Shown here: piece by piece, positions 13,536 through 20,881 of the stretch | Layout: each line of letters begins with the position of its first letter | How positions within the stretch are numbered: the first letter of the stretch is position 1 | Assembly (NCBI GenBank): GCA_001774245.1 | Contig: MEZF01000047.1 | Coordinates: 69,601-99,476, forward strand | Direction: 5' to 3' | Source: Candidatus Bathyarchaeota archaeon RBG_13_52_12 | Lineage (GTDB): Archaea; Thermoproteota; Bathyarchaeia; TCS64 | DNA length: 29,876 bases | Notes under the pieces: generated by a model | The model's input: only the letters and a program-made list of their open reading frames with translations | Told to the model about the DNA's origin: nothing | The model's database searches: none | Made by a program: the position numbers and the translations under genes

Positions 13536-14636
13536 ATGTGGAGACTCTTAGATCTAGGGGCCGTCGACGGCTATACGATGACAAACCTCTACGAGGCAGT
13601 CGCAAAAACGGTGAGCGAGGGGTCATCACCAAACACAGTCATACTCGACCACCCGGCGAATCCCTTCGTCAACATCGGCTACCACCAGATGATGGAGAAA
13701 GAGATTAACATCGAATACGCCCGTGAAATGGGCTTCAGCCTCGTAAGAAGAACCATCGGCGGAGGAGCGATCCTAGACGGCCCCTGGGAGCAGGACTACT
13801 TCGCGGTCGTCAACAGAAAAAGCCCAGACTGCCCTCCTACTATACCTGAGTTCTACGAAAAGTTCACAAGACCCGCGATATACGCCCTTAAATGCTTTGG
13901 CCTGGAGGCACAGCTTCGAAAACCGAATGACTTGACCGTCGGAGGAAGAAAAATTTCGGGGAACGGCGCCATAACCATCGACCAAGCCAACGTCTTGGCC
14001 GGAGACATCCTCATGCAGACGCCCGCCGACCTGATGAGCAAGATTATCAAGGCCCCCAGCGAGAAGTTCAAGGACAAACTCGCCGACTCTATGACCCAGT
14101 GGTTAACGTCCCTTGAAAGGGAACTCGGAGAGGTCCCTAACCGGGAGGATGTGAGGAGCCGCCTCGTCGAGGGGTATGAGAAAGAGATCGGTGTAACCCT
14201 AATACTGGGTACACTGACGGAGAAGGAGAGCGGCTACTTAGAGGAGCTCTTAGAGGAGAGAAGAGGCGAGGACTGGATCTTCTCCAAGGATCTCGAGCTC
14301 AGGCACCTATTATCGGATGAGGGTAGAGGGGCTAAGGTGAAGGAGGGGGTGACGGTGTTGGAGTCAGTCTACAAGGCAGGCAAGATGGTTAGGGTCACTG
14401 TGGTTGCTCGTGACAATAAGATTGATGGGATTTCTATTTCAGGTGACTTCTTCACGCAGCCGTTCATGGGTGCCATCTCAAAGCTGGAAGGAGCACTGGT
14501 GGGTGTGGAGCTTGAGGAGGCGCCGCTTTTGAGCGCTGTTTCTGAAGTCTTTGCGGCTACGGGGATCAAGGTTCTTGGAGCAGCTTCTGAGGACTTTGTT
14601 GCCGCTATTCTGAAGGCGAAGGAGTATCTTAGATAG
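13536..14636 (+). CDS. lplA: lipoate-protein ligase A with C-terminal accessory domain
   Basis: Attaches lipoate to lysines of lipoyl domains (2-oxoacid dehydrogenases, GcvH) through lipoyl-AMP. Starting at ATG 13536 gives 366 residues beginning MWRLLDLGAVDGYT, like family N-termini. The BPL/LPL catalytic domain has RRTIGGGAI (lipoate and ATP loop, about 71-79), RKPNDLTVGGRKISGNGA with the adenylate-binding Lys (about 139), and DILMQTP. The last 115 residues (from about 250) form the accessory domain that many archaea encode separately as LplB; here it is fused. The ORF can be extended to GTG 13488, but that conflicts with the promoter position. No lipoylated substrate gene is nearby. Confidence 0.92.
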   Translation: MWRLLDLGAVDGYTMTNLYEAVAKTVSEGSSPNTVILDHPANPFVNIGYHQMMEKEINIEYAREMGFSLVRRTIGGGAILDGPWEQDYFAVVNRKSPDCPPTIPEFYEKFTRPAIYALKCFGLEAQLRKPNDLTVGGRKISGNGAITIDQANVLAGDILMQTPADLMSKIIKAPSEKFKDKLADSMTQWLTSLERELGEVPNREDVRSRLVEGYEKEIGVTLILGTLTEKESGYLEELLEERRGEDWIFSKDLELRHLLSDEGRGAKVKEGVTVLESVYKAGKMVRVTVVARDNKIDGISISGDFFTQPFMGAISKLEGALVGVELEEAPLLSAVSEVFAATGIKVLGAASEDFVAAILKAKEYLR

Positions 14637-14755
14637 CACGCGCGATCTCGTATATGCTGAAGAGAGTAATTATTTTCTTCATGTACCGGCGGTACTATGG
14701 TGGAAAATTGTCAATAATGGAGAGCTATTTAGCGCGCGCGAACTGGACAGGAGAG

Positions 14756-14938
14756 TTAAGATCTTCCGAATCTGCTGAAGGCGATGGCGTCGACTATTAG
14801 TACAGCAACGCTCATGGCGGCAACAATCGCGAGGTCGAAGAGCACCGCGGAGCTCGCCAGAGGAGCACCTCTCACGAAGACGGATGTCAGAGCATCCGTG
14901 ACATAGTAGCTTGGAACGAGCCTGCCAACGGACTGAGA
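14756..14938 (-). pseudogene. C-terminal remnant of an ABC-2 type permease
   Basis: Within the 408-nt gap 14637-15044 the minus strand encodes GRLVPSYYVTDALTSVFVRG, then a hydrophobic helix (VLFDLAIVAAMSVAVLIV) and DAIAFSRFGRS before TAA at 14756-14758. This matches the last helix of ABC-2 exporters (LPSYYATDALR..L.RG). The frame is blocked by a TGA at 14966-14968, and there is no start codon and no upstream domain. It is a leftover of a deleted exporter, possibly a relative of the intact ABC-2 permease at 18077-18808. The rest of the gap holds only a GTACC/GGTAC repeat (14683-14695), a CG tract (14732-14740) and the csoR promoter. Confidence 0.6.
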
Positions 14939-15012
14939 GCTATGGACATTAGGACCTTGATTCAGTCAAGTGTAAACGACCCCTTATCTCGTGTGGAACC
15001 ACCGTAGAAAAC

Positions 15013-15040
15013 CTTAATACTTATCCCATCCCCCCGGATA
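15013..15040 (+). promoter_or_regulatory. csoR promoter with operator-like repeat
   Basis: TTAATACTTA (15014-15023) is a TATA box about 25 nt before the ATG at 15045, implying a leaderless or very short-leader mRNA. Between them, TATCC (15022-15026) and GGATA (15036-15040) flank a C-rich core. This resembles CsoR operators, which are inverted repeats around a G/C tract. Autoregulation by CsoR is the inferred role. Confidence 0.45.
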
Positions 15041-15044
15041 GGAT

Positions 15045-15311
15045 ATGACCGTTCACAAGCAGAGAAAAAACGTCCGAGACCGCCTAGTAAGAGCCGAGGG
15101 TCATCTGCATGGGATCATAAAGATGATCGACGAGGAGAAGGAATGTCCAGACATTCTCATACAGATCGCTGCAGTCCGAGCCGCCCTCGAGAAAGCCGGC
15201 GCAATCATCCTAGAGGACCATCTTGAACACTGCCTAATCGAAGCGGTCAAATCAGGCGACATTGAACCACAGCTCGATGAACTCAAGGCAGCCCTCCAGA
15301 AGCTCCTTTAG
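15045..15311 (+). CDS. csoR: CsoR/RcnR-family metal-sensing repressor
   Basis: An 88-residue all-helical DUF156 protein that releases DNA on metal binding. Metal ligands match the Cu(I)-CsoR pattern: Cys34 (EKECPDI), His59 and Cys63 (EDHLEHC), with QIAAVRAALEK between. The N-terminal arginines and lysines (KQRKNVRDRLVRAEGH) form the DNA surface. His4 recalls the extra N-terminal ligand of RcnR, so Ni/Co sensing is not excluded. It is directly followed by the P-type ATPase gene (adjacent or 9-nt gap), so it almost certainly regulates that efflux pump. Confidence 0.9.
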   Translation: MTVHKQRKNVRDRLVRAEGHLHGIIKMIDEEKECPDILIQIAAVRAALEKAGAIILEDHLEHCLIEAVKSGDIEPQLDELKAALQKLL

Positions 15312-15320
15312 GTGCCTAGG

Positions 15321-17162
15321 ATGGTAAACCGCAATAAGGCTATACTCCTCGCGGTCTCGGTTGGGCTCGGAGCCACGAGTTGGCTAGCTCAGATACTCAA
15401 CCTACTACCCCCACAGATCTACAACGCCCTATCCCTTCTGGGCGCTGTCCTAGGCGTCATATTCATCGCGCATAGCGCCATCAAGGCCTTGCTCGGTGGA
15501 GTCTTCGGCATAGACCTCCTCGCCACCGTCGCCATAGTGGCTTCCATTATGCTCGGTGAGAACCTAGCCGCTATTGTTGTCGTGCTTATGCTAGGGGGTG
15601 GCGAGATACTTGAAGAATTCATTAGTAGAAGAGCCAATAGGGCAATAGAGGAACTGATTGACGCCTTCCCAAAGTTCACCACGATGATCCGTGACGGAGA
15701 AGAGGTTGAGGTTTCGGTCTCGGAGGTAAAGCCTGGGGACGTCGTAGTCGTGAAGCCTGGTGGGATGATCCCGGTCGATGGCGAGGTCATCAATGGTAAT
15801 GCGACCGTCAACCAGAGCAGCGTGACGGGTGAGCCTCTCCCCGCCGAGAAGCAGCGGGGAGACGATGTTCTGAGCGGGTCAATAGTGGAGCTTGGCTCCG
15901 TCCAGATTCAAACCCGAGTAGTTGGCGCTGAGAGCACCTATGGTAGAATAATCGTTATGGTTAGGGAGGCTGAGGAGAATCAGGCACCAATAGTTCGCCT
16001 TGCTGATCGATTCGCAGGCTATTACATCCCCGTGATACTTGTGCTCGGTTTGGCAGTCTACTTTATTACACGTGACCCTGTCAAGATGGCTTCGGTCTTC
16101 ATCATAAGCTGCCCATGCGCCTTGACTCTCGCAACTCCAATGGCTGTAGCTGCGAGTATAGGCAATGGCGCAAGAAAAGGCATACTCATCAGAAATGGGG
16201 CTAGCCTGCAGAAACTCGCAGACGTCGACACCGTGGTCCTCGACAAGACGGGCACCCTCACACTCGGCCGCCCCAAGGTCTCGGAAGTTAAGGGCTTCAA
16301 TGGCACACCCGACCATGTCGTTCTTGCATTGGCCGCTGGAGCTGAGAGGCACTCCGAGCACCCCATAGCCAAAGCGGTCACCAATAAAGCTGAGGAGGAG
16401 GGCATCCAATCCGTGGAATGTTCCGAGGTGGAGACACACCCTGGTATGGGCATCTGTGTAACACACGACGAGACGCGAGTCACTGTCGGCAGCGAGAAGC
16501 TGCTACGACAGCAGGGAATAACCATCACAACCCAAGCAACAGAGTACCTGAGCAACCAAAACACAAATCAGTCCACGATACTCATAGCGAAGAACCGAGA
16601 CCTCATTGGAGCCATTACGGTTTCAGACACACTCAGGGAGAACGTCCGCGAGGTAATCTCTGACATGAGACGAAGTGGAGCCTCAAGAATCGTCATACTC
16701 ACGGGAGACAGGCGCGAGGTCGCTGACGAGGTGGCGACTAAGGCAGGCGTAGATGAAGTTGTAGCAGATCTACTGCCCGCAGAGAAGGTAACCCATGTGA
16801 AGAGATTGAAGGAAACCGGACGCAGGGTCGTGATGGTGGGAGACGGTATCAATGATGCACCAAGCCTCGCCACCGCTGACGTGGGCGTAGCTATGGGTCT
16901 CACTGGGACGGACATCGCCATCGAGACAGCGGGTATAACACTCTCGAATAACCGACTTGAAGGAATTCCAAAGTTGCTCCGAATTGGGCGTGAAACAATG
17001 AAGATAGTGAAACTCAACATTGGCTTCGCTCTCGTGGTAAACGCAATCGGGATAATACTCTCTGCAACTGGTCAGATTAATCCCCTGACCGCCAGCATCA
17101 TTCATGAGGGCAACGCTTTACTTGTTATGCTGAACTCGCTTCGACTACTCCGTGTTGACTAA
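15321..17162 (+). CDS. heavy-metal translocating P1B-type ATPase
   Basis: A metal efflux pump, 613-616 residues. Motifs, numbered from the upstream GTG 15312: SVTGEP (actuator domain, 170-175), SCPCALTLATP (CPC metal site, 266-276), DKTGTLT (phosphorylated Asp311), SEHPIAKA (His350-Pro351) and GDGINDAP (510-517). There is no N-terminal HMA metal-binding domain. The last helix carries HEGNALLVMLNSLRLL, closer to Zn/Cd/Co-type pumps than to Cu pumps (which have NY and MxxSS signatures). ATG 15321 is preferred because AGGTG (15310-15314) lies 6 nt before it; GTG 15312 abuts the csoR stop. Co-transcribed with csoR. Confidence 0.95.
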   Translation: MVNRNKAILLAVSVGLGATSWLAQILNLLPPQIYNALSLLGAVLGVIFIAHSAIKALLGGVFGIDLLATVAIVASIMLGENLAAIVVVLMLGGGEILEEFISRRANRAIEELIDAFPKFTTMIRDGEEVEVSVSEVKPGDVVVVKPGGMIPVDGEVINGNATVNQSSVTGEPLPAEKQRGDDVLSGSIVELGSVQIQTRVVGAESTYGRIIVMVREAEENQAPIVRLADRFAGYYIPVILVLGLAVYFITRDPVKMASVFIISCPCALTLATPMAVAASIGNGARKGILIRNGASLQKLADVDTVVLDKTGTLTLGRPKVSEVKGFNGTPDHVVLALAAGAERHSEHPIAKAVTNKAEEEGIQSVECSEVETHPGMGICVTHDETRVTVGSEKLLRQQGITITTQATEYLSNQNTNQSTILIAKNRDLIGAITVSDTLRENVREVISDMRRSGASRIVILTGDRREVADEVATKAGVDEVVADLLPAEKVTHVKRLKETGRRVVMVGDGINDAPSLATADVGVAMGLTGTDIAIETAGITLSNNRLEGIPKLLRIGRETMKIVKLNIGFALVVNAIGIILSATGQINPLTASIIHEGNALLVMLNSLRLLRVD

Positions 17163-17358
17163 GGTGCGCACTGTTGAGTATCAGGTGGGACTCAGGATAA
17201 GACTACCGCGCGCGCGAACATCCCCGATTACTTGTGTCTAATGCAGTGGAATCGTGCGCTAGTGAGCCCTCAGGTGCGTATATGTGATGGGCACTGGGCA
17301 ATCCATCCTTCCCCCCGTGTTCCACCGCGAGCTTAAAACCGTCAGCGAAGTCTTTATC

Positions 17359-17368
17359 CTATATAATA
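17359..17368 (+). promoter_or_regulatory. TATA box of the ModA-like gene
   Basis: CTATATAATA is centred about 21 nt upstream of the ATG at 17385, pointing to a leaderless transcript. The rest of the 17163-17384 gap has a CG tract (17207-17216) and no gene that I can see. Confidence 0.5.
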
Positions 17369-17384
17369 GCAAACCGATATGTAA

Positions 17385-18080
17385 ATGCAAGCAGATGGGC
17401 TCCTAGTATACTCAGCAGGCGCAGTAGCGCCTCCACTTGAGTATGCTCTCAACACCTTCGATAGGAAAGAAGGGATCAGTTCCCGCTTCGTCGCCGGCAA
17501 GCCGGAGAGCCTGCTGAAAGCCATGGCCCTCAACACGAAGGGCGACGTGATGAGCTGCGGGGCAGAGTACGTCCACGACGAGGCAGAGGACCGAGGCCTC
17601 TTCAAAGTGGGCACGAGACGCAGCCTCGGCTACCGGCGCAGCGTCCTCATTGTTCAAGAGGGTAACCCCCGAGGCATCAAGAGGCTAAAGGATCTTGCCG
17701 AGCCCGGAGTTCGTGTCGGGGTAGCCGTTGGTGGCTGTTTGAAGGGAGTCTGGGATGATGTATGCAGTAAAGCTGGAATTATAGAGGCTGTGAGAGCGAA
17801 TATTGTGGAACACGCAGACGCCTGCGGGACCCTGATGGGGCTAATACACTCTAACAAGGTCGACGTTGTCTTCGGGTGGAACGCCTTCAAGAACATCTGG
17901 CCGGATACATGCGAGTCTGTCGAGCTTCCAAGAGACGTACAGGTCTTCAGGAGCACCGCAGCCCAAGTCATCACCTACACGCGAGACGAGTCACTGTCGA
18001 GGAAGTTCATCGACTTTCTGACGTCCACCGAGGGGCGGCGCATCTACGAGGAGTATGGCTGGCTTCACGTGCCCCGCTAA
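17385..18080 (+). CDS. ModA-like substrate-binding protein without signal peptide
   Basis: 231 residues with the type II periplasmic-binding fold of molybdate/anion receptors. LLVYSAGAVAPPLEYALNTF is the first strand/helix, QEGNPRGIKRLKDLAEPG then VRVGVA is the hinge block, and VDVVFGWNAF, ITYTRDESLS and FIDFLTSTEGRRIYEEYGW are late family blocks. Unlike normal receptors, it starts directly at the first beta-strand with no signal peptide or lipobox, and the promoter position rules out a longer N-terminus. Five cysteines (58, 118, 127, 147, 176) are unusual for this fold. No ModBC transporter is nearby. It may be an intracellular anion or metal-complex sensor or carrier; function unknown. Its stop interlocks with the convergent permease. 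Confidence 0.75.
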   Translation: MQADGLLVYSAGAVAPPLEYALNTFDRKEGISSRFVAGKPESLLKAMALNTKGDVMSCGAEYVHDEAEDRGLFKVGTRRSLGYRRSVLIVQEGNPRGIKRLKDLAEPGVRVGVAVGGCLKGVWDDVCSKAGIIEAVRANIVEHADACGTLMGLIHSNKVDVVFGWNAFKNIWPDTCESVELPRDVQVFRSTAAQVITYTRDESLSRKFIDFLTSTEGRRIYEEYGWLHVPR

Positions 18081-18808
18081 GCGAGCCTTTTCCTGAGCAC
18101 CCTCTCAGCCCACAGCAGGCACCCCGCTGAGAACGCCACGAGTACGAGGAGGTCGAGAAGATACGTCACCGTTGGCAGTGGGTATGCCATCGCCTCCTTT
18201 AGCGCCTCAATCGAGTAGGTGAGGGGTAGGAATCTGGAGAAGAGTCTGAGCGCCTCGGGCATCGACTCGACGGATATGAAGGCCCCTCCGAGGAATGCCA
18301 TCGGGAACCTGAGGAAGTTCGAGTACATCTGGGCCTCCGGTATCCACTTAGAGTAGGCGGAGGCGACTATGCCAAGGCAGGCGAAGGCGAAGCTACTAAC
18401 AGCAACCGCCACCAGGACGGCTATGTGTCCCGCAACCTGAGCGCCTGAAAGAAGTGTCACAGGGACGAGGGCGAGGATGGCTAAGACGGGTCCGAAGGCG
18501 GCGCCCCCAAGGGCCTTACCGAGCAGCACCCATCGAAGGCTAACTGGCGCGACGAGGAGCCTCTCGAATGTGCCGCTCGTCCTCTCGGATACGATGGCGA
18601 CTGCCTCTATGCTAGTGGCGCCAAAGAGAACGACGAGGCTGACGAGGCCGCTTATCAGTGTGGCTGCGTTGAGGTTGCCTGAGACGCCGAAGGCGAGGTA
18701 GAGGGCGAGGGGCATGAGTAGCCCGTAGGTGAAGTTCGGCGCCTTCAAGTAGTAGACCCTAATGTCCTTACGGGCTATGTACAGCGCCCTCTCCAGCTGT
18801 TCCCTCAT
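18077..18808 (-). CDS. ABC-2 type transporter permease
   Basis: 243 residues with about six membrane helices. The N-terminal cytoplasmic RKDIRVYYLKAPNF is typical of ABC-2 exporters, and the central SERTSGTFERLLVAPVS loop (about 73-89) is the family signature coupling to the ATPase. The C-terminal LRLFSRFLPLTYSIEALKEA block also fits. It overlaps the upstream ATPase gene by 4 nt (ATGA), so the two are translationally coupled and form an exporter. The substrate is unknown (drugs, lipids or polymers are typical). It is the last gene of the regulator-ATPase-permease operon. Confidence 0.9.
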   Translation of the reverse strand: MREQLERALYIARKDIRVYYLKAPNFTYGLLMPLALYLAFGVSGNLNAATLISGLVSLVVLFGATSIEAVAIVSERTSGTFERLLVAPVSLRWVLLGKALGGAAFGPVLAILALVPVTLLSGAQVAGHIAVLVAVAVSSFAFACLGIVASAYSKWIPEAQMYSNFLRFPMAFLGGAFISVESMPEALRLFSRFLPLTYSIEALKEAMAYPLPTVTYLLDLLVLVAFSAGCLLWAERVLRKRLA

Positions 18809-19782
18809 CCATCCATCCTCCTCTGCCTCGGCTGTACCTTATCTCTGGATACCTCGTCGGGGGTCGTCCCGGTGATCTTCAGGAAGGCGTCCTCGAGGCT
18901 CGGCTTCAGCGTGTTGATCGTCGCTATCCTAGAACCGCGATTCCTCGCGTATTCAACAAGATCCGAGACGGAGTCGCCTTCACCTGCTAATCTGAGCCTG
19001 TACTTGTCGCCGAGCTTGTAAACCTCAACGACACCTGGGAGCCTCTTCAGTCCATCCTCTGGGACTGGGGCACTGAAGCTCACCTCCACGACCCTGTCAC
19101 CCGTCACGCTGGCTTTGAGGTTCTCCGGGGAGTCCAAGGCGACTATCCTTCCCCAGTTGATCACTGCGATCGTGTTGCAGAGCTGATCGGCCTCCTCAAG
19201 GTAGTGGGTGGTGAGGAAGATGGTTACACCCTCCTTGTTGAGTCGTCTAACCTGGTCTCGTAGCTGGTGGGCGCTCTGAACGTCTAGGCCCGTCGTGGGC
19301 TCGTCCAGGAAGAGAAGCTCTGGGCGGTGCATGAGGGCGCAGGCTATGGTGAGGCGCCTCTTCATGCCACGGCTTAATCCGAGGACCGTGTCTCTGGCCC
19401 TGTCGGCTAGGTTGAACACTTCAAGCAGCTGCATTGCTCTACTCTTCCTCTCTGAGCTGGGTACGCCGTAGAGTTCACCCGAGAAGACGAGGTTCCCAAG
19501 CGCCGTCATCTCCTCGTAGATGTTGGAGGCCTCCGGGACAACGCCAACCTTTGACTTAACCAACTGGTTCTCTTCAGCGACATTGTAGTCGAGGACGGTT
19601 GCCTCCCCGGAATTAGGTCTCGTTAGCCCCGTCAGGATACGAATCGTTGTGGTTTTCCCTGCCCCGTTGGGGCCTAGTAGTCCGAAGACGCTTCCCCGGT
19701 GTACATCGAAGCTGATGCCGTTGAGGGCGGTGAGGTCATCGTAGCGCTTAGTCAGGCTGTTCACGGATATTGCAGATCCCAT
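18805..19782 (-). CDS. ABC transporter ATP-binding protein (DrrA/CcmA-like)
   Basis: About 325 residues. It has Walker A GPNGAGKT, Q-loop region VGVVPEASNIYEEMTALGN, signature LSRGMKRR, Walker B LLFLDEPTTGLD and switch His in LTTHYLEEAD. The C-terminal extension (about 225-310, ending TLKPSLEDAFLKITG) is the regulatory domain typical of ABC-2 exporter ATPases. ATG 19782 is preferred; an in-frame GTG at 19791 is possible. It lies 74 nt downstream of the COG2522-type regulator on the same strand and overlaps the permease start by 4 nt, indicating a three-gene unit. Confidence 0.94.
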   Translation of the reverse strand: MGSAISVNSLTKRYDDLTALNGISFDVHRGSVFGLLGPNGAGKTTTIRILTGLTRPNSGEATVLDYNVAEENQLVKSKVGVVPEASNIYEEMTALGNLVFSGELYGVPSSERKSRAMQLLEVFNLADRARDTVLGLSRGMKRRLTIACALMHRPELLFLDEPTTGLDVQSAHQLRDQVRRLNKEGVTIFLTTHYLEEADQLCNTIAVINWGRIVALDSPENLKASVTGDRVVEVSFSAPVPEDGLKRLPGVVEVYKLGDKYRLRLAGEGDSVSDLVEYARNRGSRIATINTLKPSLEDAFLKITGTTPDEVSRDKVQPRQRRMDG

Positions 19783-19856
19783 GTTCCTCACTCTATCACC
19801 ATTGGAATCTCAACATGTGTCATTGAAAAGCTCCTCGTATCGGGCGATGCATGTGG

Positions 19857-20249
19857 TTATATCGGTGCGTGCGAGCAGGCGCATGATTTCGCCTGATTTA
19901 GACTCGGCATCGCTTCCCTGTGAAGCTCGCACACTAGTCCTTCGGTCCGCAACGTGTAACACACCCTACACATCTTCATGAGAAGCACATCAGGTGGCGT
20001 TTGACCTTCTGCGAGATCGGAGGCTATCTCAGAGACCAGGCTGATTACACTGCTCGATCGCTCAAGGACGCCGGAGCCCGCGTCGCCCCGAGACCTGTTA
20101 AGATATTGAGTTACAGCAGCCGGCGTCACTTCCATCATGTCGGCAACCTCCGTTTTCCTCAGCCCGTGCTCCTCTATGAGCTCTTTAGCTATGGCTCCCC
20201 TTAACGCTGGGAGGATGTATTGAACCACGATCATGCATGGAGGCTTCAA
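19857..20249 (-). CDS. COG2522-type HTH regulator with cysteine cluster
   Basis: 130 residues. The start KPPCMIVVQYILPALRGAIA is characteristic of an archaeal regulator family (consensus PPCE.V..Y.LPA.R). A Cro/XRE-type helix-turn-helix follows (about 30-53, LRKTEVADMMEVTPAAVTQY). The C-terminal half has a conserved cysteine set, Cys94-x2-Cys97, Cys107 and His110 (MCRVC...GLVCELH), plus Cys123 and Cys125. Together with Cys5 these could bind a metal or Fe-S cluster; that is inferred. Start is TTG 20249, fixed by the family N-terminus. It heads the ABC exporter operon and has a perfect palindrome over its own promoter, so autoregulation and control of the exporter are likely. Confidence 0.82.
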   Translation of the reverse strand: MKPPCMIVVQYILPALRGAIAKELIEEHGLRKTEVADMMEVTPAAVTQYLNRSRGDAGSGVLERSSSVISLVSEIASDLAEGQTPPDVLLMKMCRVCYTLRTEGLVCELHREAMPSLNQAKSCACSHAPI

Positions 20250-20282
20250 TGTACCGCCATCAGGGTCTTAGAGGCAAGGCTT

Positions 20283-20307
20283 ATATTTTTAACGCCGTTA
20301 AAAATAT
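20283..20307. promoter_or_regulatory. perfect 25-bp palindromic operator at the regulator promoter
   Basis: The arms ATATTTTTAACG (20283-20294) and CGTTAAAAATAT (20296-20307) are perfect reverse complements around a single C. The AT-rich arm overlaps the expected TATA box of the leftward regulator gene, 34 nt before its TTG start. This is the geometry of a repressor operator for a dimeric HTH protein, most simply the regulator itself. Confidence 0.65.
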
Positions 20308-20312
20308 TAACA

Positions 20313-20369
20313 CCGGAGTTGGCGTTCAAGCGATAATTCCTCACTCGCTTAGACACTAGCCAGCTCCGG
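20313..20369. repeat. nested hairpin in the intergenic region
   Basis: The outer arms CCGGAGTTGGC (20313-20323) and GCCAGCTCCGG (20359-20369) pair over 11 bp with one G-T. Inside, AAGCGA (20328-20333) and TCGCTT (20345-20350) pair perfectly. The result is a two-stem structure with an asymmetric internal loop. It lies outside the regulator transcript as inferred, so it may be an independent small RNA or a DNA structure. The remainder of 20370-20516 shows a CTCCT/AGGAG repeat and a CG tract, and no gene. Confidence 0.35.
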
Positions 20370-20516
20370 CATGCTCCCTGAAGGGTTCTTCTCCTTATTA
20401 GGCTGAGGAGTTATACACGCGCTCTAATAGTAACAGCTCAATGTTTGCTGGCATTCGTACAGGGTAGATTGATCACGAGGTCTTAATGGAGATCGCGCGC
20501 GCGACGGTGTAATATT

Positions 20517-20604
20517 TGGTGCGGAGGATGGGATTCGAACCCATGAACCCCTTCGGGATAGGAGCCTCAGTCCTACGCCTTTGGCCTAGCTGGGCGACCT
20601 CCGC
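20517..20604 (-). tRNA. tRNA-Leu (GAG)
   Basis: A class II tRNA on the minus strand: acceptor GCGGAGG paired with CCTCCGC, anticodon stem TAGGA/TCCTA with loop CTGAGGC (anticodon GAG, leucine), a long variable arm, and T-loop GGTTCGAATCC. Discriminator A and an encoded CCA (20517-20519) are visible. There is no intron. A TATA-like CATTTAAATG lies upstream at 20629-20638. Confidence 0.95.
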
Positions 20605-20628
20605 CCACCAAAGTTACCCGCCATCGCC

Positions 20629-20638
20629 CATTTAAATG
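20629..20638 (-). promoter_or_regulatory. TATA box of tRNA-Leu
   Basis: The palindromic CATTTAAATG is centred about 29 nt upstream of the tRNA-Leu 5' end, the expected spacing for an archaeal TATA box. Confidence 0.5.
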
Positions 20639-20656
20639 GTTTGTCAAGGCGCGGGA

Positions 20657-20731
20657 TGGGGCCTCTGCTGGGAGTCGAACCCAGGTCAAGGGATCCACAG
20701 TCCCGTATGCTACCGTTACACCACAGAGGCC
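20657..20731 (-). tRNA. tRNA-His (GTG)
   Basis: A minus-strand tRNA: acceptor GCCTCTG/CAGAGGC, anticodon loop CTGTGGA (anticodon GTG, histidine), and T-loop GGTTCGACTCC. The histidine identity pair is encoded, with the extra G-1 (complement of 20731) opposite discriminator C73. CCA is encoded (20657-20659). The first anticodon-stem pair is weak (C-T). There is no intron. Confidence 0.95.
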
Positions 20732-20756
20732 GCGCGGAAAATGTGATACAGGGGAT

Positions 20757-20766
20757 ACATTAAAAG
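20757..20766 (-). promoter_or_regulatory. TATA box of tRNA-His
   Basis: On the minus strand CTTTTAATG lies about 27-35 nt upstream of the tRNA-His 5' end, as expected for an archaeal tRNA promoter. Confidence 0.45.
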
Positions 20767-20832
20767 GGTTTCGCGAACAGAGGCACGGTCACAACATGTG
20801 AGTACTGGGCGCGAGCATCGCCGGTGAGTTCC

Positions 20833-20843
20833 GCTTATAAAGG
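20833..20843 (+). promoter_or_regulatory. TATA box of the MFS gene
   Basis: GCTTATAAAGG predicts transcription from about 20863, just before the perfect ribosome site GGAGGTGA (20868-20875). This places the translated region upstream of the first ATG (20963). Confidence 0.5.
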
Positions 20844-20881
20844 AATCAACGTACCTCCCAATGTAAAGGAGGTGAGCCGAG

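Noticed and set aside
14683..14695. GTACC-GGC-GGTAC repeat after lplA
   Set aside because: Short arms, no T-run and no gene beside it to regulate; likely chance.
15879..16466. Long antisense ORF within the P-type ATPase gene
   Set aside because: Shadow frame of a strongly conserved coding region, without promoter or family features.
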